NCBI GenBank assembly: GCA_937997955.1
Contig: CALLDR010000038.1
Span: 11,859 to 75,858 of the forward strand
Reading direction: 5' to 3'
Source: an uncultured Emergencia sp.
Lineage (GTDB): Bacteria > Bacillota > Clostridia > Peptostreptococcales > Anaerovoracaceae
Length of the DNA stretch: 64,000 bases
In this document: one piece after another, positions 41,941 through 48,973 of the stretch
How the letters are laid out: the number at the start of each line of letters is the position of its first letter
Numbering within the stretch: position 1 is the stretch's first letter
Notes under the pieces: generated by a model
What the model saw: only the letters and a program-made list of their open reading frames with translations
What the model was told of the DNA's origin: nothing
Database searches by the model: none
Position numbers and translations under genes: made by a program

Positions 41941-42872
41941 GCTACAGTTTAAAGAGAGAATTAGAGAAAAAGGGCAGGCTGGCTCCCGGCCACAGACTCT
42001 GTGCCGGCTGCGGCGCGGGCGTCGCGGTCAACGGCGTGCTGCGCGCCCTGGAAGAAGGGGACAAAGCGGTAGTTTCCAACGCTACCAGCTGTCTGGAGGT
42101 CTCCACATACATGTATCCGTATACCGCTTACGAAGACAGCTATATCCACAGCGCCTTTGAGAACGCGGCCGCCATGACAGGCGGCGTGGAAGCGGCCTAC
42201 AACGTCCTGAAGAAGAGAGGCAAGATCAAAGAGAATTACAAGTTCATCTGCTTTGGCGGCGACGGCGGCACCTACGATATCGGTTTTCAGTCCCTGTCCG
42301 GCGCTATGGAGCGGGGACACGATATGGTCTACGTCTGCTACGACAACGAGGCGTACATGAACACCGGTATCCAGAGATCCTCTTCGACGCCGCGTTTTGC
42401 CGACGCTACGACAACGCCTGTCGGCACGCAGTCCTACGGCAAAGTGCAGAACAAAAAGAACCTGACGGAGATCATCGCCGCCCACGGCGTGCCGTATGCG
42501 GCCCAGACCACGTTCCTGGGTGATTTCCGCGACCTGCACAACAAAGCCCACAAGGCCATCTATACTCACGGACCGTGCTTCCTCAACGTGCTGTCCCCTT
42601 GTCCGCGGGGCTGGCGTTACGAGATGGAGGATCTGGCGGAGATCTGCAAGCTGGCGGTGGATACCTGCGTATGGCCGCTCTACGAAGTGGAAGACGGCGT
42701 GTGGCGCCTGACCTATGAGCCGGCGAAGAAGCTGCCGGTAGAACGGTTCCTGGAGAAGCAGGGCCGGTTCAAGCACATGTTCGCCAAGGGAAACGAGTGG
42801 ATGATCGAAGACGCCCAGAACTATGTGGACGCTCAGTGGGAAAAGCTAAAACAGCGCTGCGATCTGGATTAA
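41937..42872 (+). CDS. 2-oxoacid:ferredoxin oxidoreductase, beta subunit (TPP-binding)
   Basis: A 311-residue beta subunit. HRLCAGCGAGVAVNGVLRAL and NATSCLEVSTYMYP supply three cluster cysteines, and NVLSPCPRGWRYEME the fourth. FICFGGDGGTYDIGFQSLSG (GDG...N-type TPP/Mg2+ motif) continues to CYDNEAYMNTGIQRS. The start overlaps the alpha-subunit stop by four bases. Oxidation yields acyl-CoA plus reduced ferredoxin; the reverse would carboxylate acyl-CoA. Confidence 0.94.
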   Translation: MSYSLKRELEKKGRLAPGHRLCAGCGAGVAVNGVLRALEEGDKAVVSNATSCLEVSTYMYPYTAYEDSYIHSAFENAAAMTGGVEAAYNVLKKRGKIKENYKFICFGGDGGTYDIGFQSLSGAMERGHDMVYVCYDNEAYMNTGIQRSSSTPRFADATTTPVGTQSYGKVQNKKNLTEIIAAHGVPYAAQTTFLGDFRDLHNKAHKAIYTHGPCFLNVLSPCPRGWRYEMEDLAEICKLAVDTCVWPLYEVEDGVWRLTYEPAKKLPVERFLEKQGRFKHMFAKGNEWMIEDAQNYVDAQWEKLKQRCDLD

Positions 42873-42970
42873 GCGGCCGCAGCCACTGGACAAACAGCGT
42901 TTTTAGGGATATAATATAGACGCAAAGAAATAAACCTACAAGGAAAGTGGGAATAGAAAGGAAGATTGCT

Positions 42971-43273
42971 ATGACTCAGATCGAAATGTTAAATGTAAAC
43001 GGAACTCCGGTGCAGGGACTGCGCGTCGTCGCGCCCGGCGGCGAGGGTCACCCGAATATGCTGCTGATCTTGTGCAAAAAAGGATATGTTATGTGCGGAT
43101 ATCTCAACGCGGAAGCTGCTGAGAAATTCGGAGACGCGGCCGCTATCGTAGGCGGCAGCTGCTTTGAAGAGACGCTGGCTAACCCGGTAAAGGCGGTAAC
43201 GCCGGAAGCGGCGGCCCTGGGCGTAGCCGTAGGCATGACAGGCGCGGAGGCTGTAGAAAAGTTAAACGCGTAA
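42971..43273 (+). CDS. DUF1805 (YunC-like) family protein
   Basis: A 100-residue protein matching DUF1805/YunC: NGTPVQGLRVVAPGGEGHPN, LLILCKKGYVMCGYLN and a AAIVGGSCFEETLANPVKAV stretch. The family is small, cytosolic and of unknown function. ATG 42971 follows GAAAGGAAG; a TATAATATA element near 42911 suggests its own promoter. The region after it (43274-43392) holds imperfect duplications (ATCAAAGCCAA, twice; GGAGTTTATG, twice). Confidence 0.8.
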   Translation: MTQIEMLNVNGTPVQGLRVVAPGGEGHPNMLLILCKKGYVMCGYLNAEAAEKFGDAAAIVGGSCFEETLANPVKAVTPEAAALGVAVGMTGAEAVEKLNA

Positions 43274-43392
43274 TCGCCGCCCTTGAATGACGGCCTGCAG
43301 AAGCTGATCAAAGCCAAGCAATGCCAATCAAAGCCAACCCATATGGAGTTTATGGAATCTGTGGAGTTTATGTCCTCCCGGCAAAAGGATTC

Positions 43393-43437
43393 AGCAAGAC
43401 CTATTTAGAAAAAAGTCTAAATAGGTCTTGCTTTTTT
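43393..43437. terminator. terminator whose stem contains the SdpR-type half-sites
   Basis: AGCAAGACCTATTTAGA (43393-43409) and TCTAAATAGGTCTTGCT (43416-43432) pair perfectly over 17 bp; five Ts follow. The core CTATTTAGA...TCTAAATAG is the same as in the operator 45 bp downstream. Confidence 0.9.
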
Positions 43438-43453
43438 GATGGGCCTGTGCTAA

Positions 43454-43483
43454 CATCTATTTAGAAATATTTCTAAATAGATG
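43454..43483. promoter_or_regulatory. 30-bp perfect palindrome, probable SdpR-type operator
   Basis: CATCTATTTAGAAAT (43454-43468) is the exact inverse of ATTTCTAAATAGATG (43469-43483). It overlaps a weak -10 (TAACAT, 43451-43456; -35 TTGCTT, 43428-43433) before the ArsR-type gene, fitting autorepression. Confidence 0.85.
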
Positions 43484-43517
43484 CCTTGGCAAAACGCAGA
43501 AAGGGGTGATCGCATAG

Positions 43518-43799
43518 ATGGGACTTCCGGAAACCTTTAAGGCCCTGTCCAATCCAGTGCGGCGGGAGATTTTGATCCTGCTGAAGGCGGGCCGTTTGTC
43601 AGCCGGGGAGATCGGAACGCACTTTGATATGACCGGCGCGACCATGTCGCATCATCTGGCCCAGCTGAAAAAAGCTGGACTGATCTTTGAATCAAAAGAA
43701 AAGAACTTTGTGTATTACGAGCTGAACACCACCGTATTTGAGGAGCTGATGCTGTGGTTTTCGCAGTTCAAAGGAGGGGAAGAGAATGAAGGAGAATAG
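43518..43799 (+). CDS. ArsR-family regulator, SdpR-like autorepressor
   Basis: A 93-residue winged-helix repressor: ALSNPVRREILILLKAGRLS, then the recognition helix in ETGATMSHHLAQLKKAGLI context (GATMSHHLAQLKKAGL) and the wing SKEKNFVYYELNTT. No metal-binding CxC pair is present, which fits the SdpR subgroup rather than metal sensors. It overlaps the SdpI-like gene by 14 bp. The palindromes upstream are its likely targets. AAGGGGTGAT precedes ATG 43518. Confidence 0.88.
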   Translation: MGLPETFKALSNPVRREILILLKAGRLSAGEIGTHFDMTGATMSHHLAQLKKAGLIFESKEKNFVYYELNTTVFEELMLWFSQFKGGEENEGE

Positions 43800-44436
43800 A
43801 AAAATCGTTATCGCCAGCTGTCTGCTCTGTCTGGTGCCGTTGGTCTTTTCGCTGGCGGTATATAGCCGTTTGCCGGAACAGATGGCGGTTCACTGGGACG
43901 CTTCTGGGGAGGCCGACGGCTACGCCAGCCGGTTCGTGGGAGCCTTTGGGCTGCCCGCCCTGCTGCTGGCAGTTCAGCTGCTTTGCTGCGCGGGGATACT
44001 GTACGATCCGAAGAAGCGGAACCAATCGTCGGTAATGCGCAATATCGGAATCTGGTGTATCCCTGTGCTGAATCTGATCATTCATCCGATCATGCTGCTG
44101 TCGGCCATGGGAAAAGCGCTTCCGATTACGACGGTGATCACCATGATGATCGGCGTGCTGTTCATCATATGCGGGAATTACATGCCGAAAACCCGGCAGA
44201 ATTACTCCATCGGGATCAAGCTGCCGTGGACGCTGGACGACAGAGATAACTGGAACAAAACCCATCGACTGGCTGGCGTGCTGTGGATCATCTGCGGCAT
44301 TCTCCTGCTGGCAAGACCGTTCATCGGGCAGACGGAACGGCACGTGTATCTGGATCTGGCGCTGATCCTGGTCATGATCCTGATACCGATTGGATACAGC
44401 TTCCTGCTGCATCTGAAAAAGGTCAGAGAAAGCTAA
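43786..44436 (+). CDS. SdpI-family immunity/membrane protein
   Basis: A 216-residue membrane protein with about six helices. The N-terminal DUF1648-type motif LPEQMAVHWDASGEADGYAS and the SdpI signature NYMPKTRQNYSIGIKLPWTL with DRDNWNKTHRLAG are both present. In Bacillus SdpI protects against the SdpC toxin and signals to SdpR. No SdpC-like toxin gene is found here, so the module may guard against foreign toxins or have another envelope role. Confidence 0.9.
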   Translation: MKENRKIVIASCLLCLVPLVFSLAVYSRLPEQMAVHWDASGEADGYASRFVGAFGLPALLLAVQLLCCAGILYDPKKRNQSSVMRNIGIWCIPVLNLIIHPIMLLSAMGKALPITTVITMMIGVLFIICGNYMPKTRQNYSIGIKLPWTLDDRDNWNKTHRLAGVLWIICGILLLARPFIGQTERHVYLDLALILVMILIPIGYSFLLHLKKVRES

Positions 44437-44486
44437 AACAGCTGCTGCATCGGCAGCAAAATCTGCTGAAGGCAGAAACAGACGAA

Positions 44487-44540
44487 AGACGCGGGAACAG
44501 AGCCTGACGAAGAAGGCAGGCAGGTTTCCGCGTCTGTTTT
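44487..44540 (+). terminator. probable terminator
   Basis: AGACGCGG (44487-44494) pairs with CCGCGTCT (44528-44535), followed by GTTTTC. It lies between the convergent SdpI and MerR genes. Confidence 0.65.
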
Positions 44541-44566
44541 CATTGTTTAACGTTTTAGCGTTAGTG

Positions 44567-45382
44567 TTAGCGTTTGCGTTCCAGCAGCACCATCAGCTGG
44601 GTGATGTATTCTGATTCGTCATTGGTATCATGATTGTCGATGATGTACTGTTCCATGGGGTCCGCCGCGGCGGTAAGACCGCGGGATTCCATGTATGAGA
44701 ACAAAGCCCTCCAGGCCGCGGGCATTTTGTCATAGCCGCCTTTGACCGTCTGGCACAGGTAGTCTCCCTCCGGCAGTACGGCATCGTACTGCTCTCCCTG
44801 GACGATGCAGAAGACCGAATTGAAGTGGCCGTATCCTCCGTCTTTGATATAGTCTAACGGGATCGTAGCCCCCATATCGCCGTTGCCGATGATGTAGATC
44901 TGGTTTTCATTTTCCTTCTGCAGTTTCTTCAGCACAAAATCCAGATCATCGTCCTCATACGCGTTTTCTGTCAGCGACAATATCCTTCGCGCGGGGAGAC
45001 GGAGGATCTGCGGCTTCTCGGAGATGCTTTCTGCAAGATGGCCGTGAATCGCGTCGATGCGGCCGGCAAGCTGCCTGCGCAGCCGGGCCAGCTCCGCCTG
45101 CTTTTCATCGATGGCCTGGATCTCCCGGGCAAAGAGAGACAGCGTCTTTGAAAGATCAAAATCGGCCAGATGCTCTTTGATCTCAGCCATGGAAAAACCG
45201 ATGGAGCGCAGCTCCCGCAGAATGTTCAGAGTCCGTATATCGCGGATGCTGTACATGCGGTAGCCGTTGCTGTCGCGGCGGGGCTTCAGGATGCCGATCT
45301 CCTCGTAGTAGCGCAGAGAATCGGCGCCGATGCCGTATAAGGTCGAGATCTCACCGATTTTGTAGTACTCTTTTCGTTTCAT
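44567..45382 (-). CDS. MerR-family regulator with GyrI-like effector domain
   Basis: A 271-residue regulator: N-terminal MerR helix-turn-helix (YYKIGEISTLYGIGADSLRY, then YYEEIGILKPRRDSNGYRMY), a dimerisation coiled coil (about 75-125) and a C-terminal ligand-binding GyrI/BmrR-like domain ending in MEQYIIDNHDTNDESEYITQ. Such proteins activate multidrug efflux or stress genes. It is divergent from the APC antiporter gene, 286 bp apart, which could be its target. Confidence 0.9.
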   Translation of the reverse strand: MKRKEYYKIGEISTLYGIGADSLRYYEEIGILKPRRDSNGYRMYSIRDIRTLNILRELRSIGFSMAEIKEHLADFDLSKTLSLFAREIQAIDEKQAELARLRRQLAGRIDAIHGHLAESISEKPQILRLPARRILSLTENAYEDDDLDFVLKKLQKENENQIYIIGNGDMGATIPLDYIKDGGYGHFNSVFCIVQGEQYDAVLPEGDYLCQTVKGGYDKMPAAWRALFSYMESRGLTAAADPMEQYIIDNHDTNDESEYITQLMVLLERKR

Positions 45383-45592
45383 GGCGGCTCCTTCGATATG
45401 CTCCTTTCAGCGGGCATATTCAGTGTGTATAGATAGTAATATTATATCAGCGGCAGGGGAAAATGAAAAGCATGAAAGTATGAAAGCATGAAAACAGACC
45501 CTGGCGCGAAACGGCCGGCAGCGCCGATGCATTTATCGGAAAAGTTGGAATTAAGTAATATGGTAACTTTTGATGAAACACGTATTGCTCCT

Positions 45593-45621
45593 TGAAAGCT
45601 ATACACTAAAGTGGTATAATG
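45593..45621 (+). promoter_or_regulatory. promoter of the APC antiporter gene
   Basis: TTGAAA (45593-45598), 17 bp, TATAAT (45616-45621). Confidence 0.8.
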
Positions 45622-45668
45622 TATACACGGCATGGGTGGAAGCATGCCTAGTTTTAGGAGGATTTATT

Positions 45669-47126
45669 ATGAAAGAAGGAAAAACTGTCGCGCCGAGCAA
45701 CGACAAGCAGCTTGGATTTGTCCAACTGGCTGCTGTAATTTTCGGCTCGACCATCGGTAGTGGTATCTTCACGACTACCGCGGACATGGCGTCTTCTGGC
45801 GCAAACACAGGAGCTATCCTGATCGGCTGGCTGATCTGTGGTGTCGGTATGATCGGCTTGACCATGTGCTTTTTTGGTTTGAACACGGTAAAGCCTGAAC
45901 TGACCAACGGCGTATTCAGCTACGCGAAAGAAGGTTTCGGCGAATATGTCGGATTCACTTCTGCGTGGGGTTACTGGATCAGTGCCCTGCTCTGTAACGT
46001 ATCTTACATGACCCTGCTCTTTGGGGCTATCGGCTATTTCATTCCTGCATTCGGAGAAGGCAATAACCTGATCTCTATCGTCTGTGCATCTGTAATTATT
46101 TGGATTTTAAATTTCCTGGTGTTAAGAGGCGTAAAGGAAGCTACACTTCTCAACGTCGTTACCACCGTTGCCAAGCTGGTACCGATCCTGGTATTCATCG
46201 TAGCTGTGATCTTTATCGGCGCATTTAAACCGTCCATTTTTATGGACAACTTCTGGGGCGACGGCAGCGTTGCCATCGGCGACCAGATTAAATCTACCAC
46301 TGCTGCTACCGTATGGTCCTTCATCGGTATTGAAGGCGCGGTCGTACTGTCCGGACGTGCGAAGAAAGCCAGCGACGTAGGCAAGGCGTCCATGACCGGA
46401 TTCCTGGGAATTTTCGTGATCTACGTACTGGTTGCCATCCTCAGCTTGGGCGTTATGCCGGCTGAAGAAATGGCCGAGCTGTCCAATCCGCAGATGGCTG
46501 GTATTTTAGAGGCGGCAGTAGGCCCTTGGGGTGCTGCTCTGATCAATATCGGCGTTATCCTGTCCCTGGCAGGCGCACTGCTGGGCTGGACCATCATCGC
46601 TGGTGACTGTCCATATTCCGCCGCGAAACAGGGCGTATTTATGAAGGCATTTGCGAAGGCCAACAAGAACGACGCGCCTTCCGTTTCCCTGTGCATCACC
46701 AACGGCATCATCCAGGTGTTCCTGATCATCACCTACTTCAGCGCGTCTACTTATCAGGTGTTCTACGGCATTTCCACATCTATGATCATGGTGCCGTACC
46801 TGCTCAGCGGCGCATATTACCTGAAAGTCACCCTGAAGAGAGATGGCTTTGAACAGGCTTCCTCCGGAGCATGGACAAAGGCTCTGATCTTTGCCGTCAT
46901 CGGAACTGTTTACGGTATCTGGATGCTGTATTCCTCCGGACTGCAGATGCTGCTGATCACAGCGATCCTCTACGCGCCGGGCATCATCGTATACGCTCTG
47001 GGAAAGAAAGAGAAGAATCTGAAGATCTTCGAGAAATCCTACGAGCTGGTGCTGGCGATCATCATCGTGGTCCTTGCGGTCGTTTCACTGGTTATGATCG
47101 GAAACGGCTCCATCGTACCGTTCTAA
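45669..47126 (+). CDS. APC-family basic amino acid antiporter (arginine/ornithine type)
   Basis: A 485-residue, 12-13-helix APA-family exchanger. FGSTIGSGIFTTTADMASSG (helix 1 with the GSGIF substrate loop) and FIGIEGAVVLSGRAKKASDV (helix 6 GxEG loop) are the ligand-binding segments, as in ArcD/LysP-type antiporters. It would exchange arginine for ornithine or a related pair. No arcABC genes are adjacent. AGGAGGA before ATG 45669 sets the start; the upstream in-frame extension is rejected. The stop codon is part of a 17-bp tandem repeat. Confidence 0.88.
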   Translation: MKEGKTVAPSNDKQLGFVQLAAVIFGSTIGSGIFTTTADMASSGANTGAILIGWLICGVGMIGLTMCFFGLNTVKPELTNGVFSYAKEGFGEYVGFTSAWGYWISALLCNVSYMTLLFGAIGYFIPAFGEGNNLISIVCASVIIWILNFLVLRGVKEATLLNVVTTVAKLVPILVFIVAVIFIGAFKPSIFMDNFWGDGSVAIGDQIKSTTAATVWSFIGIEGAVVLSGRAKKASDVGKASMTGFLGIFVIYVLVAILSLGVMPAEEMAELSNPQMAGILEAAVGPWGAALINIGVILSLAGALLGWTIIAGDCPYSAAKQGVFMKAFAKANKNDAPSVSLCITNGIIQVFLIITYFSASTYQVFYGISTSMIMVPYLLSGAYYLKVTLKRDGFEQASSGAWTKALIFAVIGTVYGIWMLYSSGLQMLLITAILYAPGIIVYALGKKEKNLKIFEKSYELVLAIIIVVLAVVSLVMIGNGSIVPF

Positions 47127-47174
47127 AGACAGAATATCTTTAAAGACAGAATTTCTCTAAAGACAAAAATTCGG
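47124..47174 (+). repeat. three 17-bp tandem repeats including the stop codon
   Basis: TAAAGACAGAATATCTT (47124-47140), TAAAGACAGAATTTCTC (47141-47157) and TAAAGACAAAAATTCGG (47158-47174). The TAA of unit 1 is the antiporter stop codon. Confidence 0.9.
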
Positions 47175-47362
47175 TACAGAACTTCGGTTCAGACGAAACC
47201 ATCGGACAGAAATAGAAAGATACTGCGCACGGCAGGCTGAGAGGCCTGCCGTGTGTTTTTTTGCGGCAAAATTCTTTTATAAATATTTTGTTGGAATAGA
47301 AATATTTTAGATGAATAGGGGGTGTAGTATAGTAGAAGGGCGTTTCGAAAGGAGGAAACAGC

Positions 47363-48055
47363 ATGAAGAGAAAAATGAGGTTTGCCGCGCTGCTGTGCGC
47401 GGTGTGTGTCACGGCGGCGCTTGGCGGGTGCGCCATAGGAAACGGCGATGACATCGTCAATCAAAAGGTGTCCGTCGAGGGGATCAAAAAAATTTCGGTA
47501 CGCTGCGGCTCCAGCGGCGATATCACACTGGGCGCGGGGGACCAGCAGGCGTTTATCAAGATGGTCAACGGATTCACCCTGTCTGACGCCGGATCGCCGG
47601 GGAAGAAGGGATACCAGACCGGCTACTGCTTTGACGTAGAGGACGAGGGAGGTCAGGCTCATTCTTTTCACTTCTTTGACCAGACCATGACGGTGGATCT
47701 GGATCAAAGCTACCAGATCAGCCCGGCGGACGCCCAGGCTGTAAGAGATTACTGGGACGCCTATGGCCTGGCGGATATGCTGGGAGACAGCCAGGTTCCG
47801 GAGGAGGTGCTGACCTGCAAGGCTTACCTCGAAAGGACGAAGCCGGAGCTGAAGCTGGACTGGAGCCAGTACAGCGTTGGAGAGATAAACGAAACGGGCT
47901 ATCGGTACGGCGGCTTTACGGGCATCGAGGATCCGGCATCGGCAGACTGGAGCCGCTACAGGCTGGTAAGCGCGGGGGACACTCTGAGCGGAGAGCATGT
48001 ATACCTGATCCTGGATATAGAGGAAGATAAGGTTGTCGCGGAACAATGGATGTGA
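47363..48055 (+). CDS. putative lipoprotein, function unknown
   Basis: A 230-residue protein with a lipoprotein signal peptide: basic MKRKMR, a hydrophobic core and the lipobox LGGC (Cys-23). The mature part is beta-rich and acidic with no recognised domain; VSVEGIKKISVRCGSSGDIT and a C-terminal GEHVYLILDIEEDKVVAEQW are notable. It is exported and anchored in the membrane. The next gene starts near its stop, so the two probably form a unit. AAAGGAGGAAA precedes ATG 47363. Confidence 0.7.
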   Translation: MKRKMRFAALLCAVCVTAALGGCAIGNGDDIVNQKVSVEGIKKISVRCGSSGDITLGAGDQQAFIKMVNGFTLSDAGSPGKKGYQTGYCFDVEDEGGQAHSFHFFDQTMTVDLDQSYQISPADAQAVRDYWDAYGLADMLGDSQVPEEVLTCKAYLERTKPELKLDWSQYSVGEINETGYRYGGFTGIEDPASADWSRYRLVSAGDTLSGEHVYLILDIEEDKVVAEQWM

Positions 48056-48088
48056 ATGATGGATGTGAACGAAAGAGGGGTGGCGATC

Positions 48089-48568
48089 ATGAAGCGCGTG
48101 CTTTTAAAGCTCTGCGGCGGCGCGGCTCTGGCCGTTTTGATCATCGGGCTGCTGCTGGCCGTTGTGCTGACGGCAGAGCCCATAGAGGATGTCCGGCTGG
48201 GCGAACAGCAGATCAGGGACATTCGGTGGGTTGAAATGGAGAGGCCCGGCGGAGAGAAGCTGCGTCTGAAGCGGGAGCAGTCCCAGGCATTGGCAGAGCT
48301 GCTGAACGAGCTGGATGTGAAACGGGATGACACCGTCCAGAAGTGCGGTACGCAGTGGTTTGCGCCAGGCGGACAGATTCAGGTGAAGTTCCGGCTCTGG
48401 AACGGGGAAGAAGAGAAGCTGGTCTTTTCAGAAGGGGCTCTTTTGTTCTGGGAAGACGGCCGGATGATCCGCTTTGATCTGACGAAGCAGAGCGCTTATC
48501 GATGGAAAACATTCTTAAACGACCTGTGGGGAGACGGCATCTATGACGAGGAGCTTCTGTGCGTCTAA
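48089..48568 (+). CDS. membrane-anchored exported protein, function unknown
   Basis: A 159-residue protein with one N-terminal helix (LCGGAALAVLIIGLLLAVVLT) and an extracytoplasmic domain of about 125 residues. Two earlier in-frame ATGs (48056, 48059) directly follow the lipoprotein stop; I choose 48089 because AGAGGGGTGG lies suitably upstream. A 13-bp duplication (ATGGATGTGAATG/ATGGATGTGAACG) at the gene junction created the extra ATGs. The IRWVEMERPGGEKLRLKREQ region and its pairing with the lipoprotein suggest a shared envelope role, but no function is recognised. Confidence 0.6.
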   Translation: MKRVLLKLCGGAALAVLIIGLLLAVVLTAEPIEDVRLGEQQIRDIRWVEMERPGGEKLRLKREQSQALAELLNELDVKRDDTVQKCGTQWFAPGGQIQVKFRLWNGEEEKLVFSEGALLFWEDGRMIRFDLTKQSAYRWKTFLNDLWGDGIYDEELLCV

Positions 48569-48591
48569 TGTGCGTCTAATGTGTGTCCGAA
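48559..48591 (+). repeat. 11-bp tandem repeats including the stop codon
   Basis: GTGCGTCTAAT twice in exact tandem (48559, 48570) and a diverged third unit (48581). The TAA in unit 1 is the stop codon of the preceding gene. Confidence 0.85.
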
Positions 48592-48654
48592 ATGCGTGTC
48601 TGAAAATTTTGTTGAACGTTCACAAAAAAGTACAAAAAAATTGTGGAAAAGTAC

Positions 48655-48690
48655 TTGATTTTCATGAAAACTTATGTTATCGTATTAACA
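48655..48690 (+). promoter_or_regulatory. probable promoter of the aromatic supraoperon
   Basis: TTGATT (48655-48660), 17 bp, TATCGT (48678-48683). An inverted repeat TGTTA/TAACA (48675-48690) overlaps the -10 and could be an operator. A second -10 choice cannot be excluded. Confidence 0.5.
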
Positions 48691-48755
48691 TCGGAAGGGC
48701 AGGCCGGGCTGATATGCCGAAATGCCGCCGAATCTTATGAAAGGAAACGATAGTT

Positions 48756-48854
48756 ATGAGAAATTTCTTCTACGCAGCAGAATATTATTACTATTACTTT
48801 TTCTACTTTATGAAGAAAAGGTCGGTTTTGCTGCATAGAAAAATTTTGAGTAAT
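48756..48854 (+). CDS. Phe/Tyr-rich leader peptide of the aromatic operon
   Basis: A 32-codon ORF with AAGGA about ten bases upstream. Residues 4-18 read FFYAAEYYYYYFFYF: seven Tyr and five Phe codons within 15 positions. The peptide then continues MKKRSVLLHRKNFE and stops at TAA 48852-48854. Stalling of the ribosome at these codons when charged tRNA-Phe or tRNA-Tyr is scarce would leave 48820-48834 free to form the antiterminator. The operon immediately downstream makes Phe and Tyr. Confidence 0.88.
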
Positions 48855-48931
48855 TGCTATAATTAAATCCTAAAATAATGACAAATTACTTGAAAGACTC
48901 CGCAGTGGACTGACCGCAGCGGAGTTTTTCT
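48820..48931 (+). promoter_or_regulatory. transcription attenuator: antiterminator and terminator
   Basis: Terminator: ACTCCGC (48898-48904) with GCGGAGT (48920-48926) then TTTTTC. Antiterminator: GGTCGGTTTTGCTGC (48820-48834), inside the leader ORF after the Tyr/Phe run, pairs with GCAGTGGACTGACC (48903-48916), which shares bases with the terminator stem and loop. The two structures exclude each other. A ribosome reaching the leader stop (48852) would cover 48820-48834 and let the terminator form. Confidence 0.8.
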
Positions 48932-48973
48932 CGTTTCAGACGAAATTAAAAAAGGTAGATGGAGGAAGAAAAA

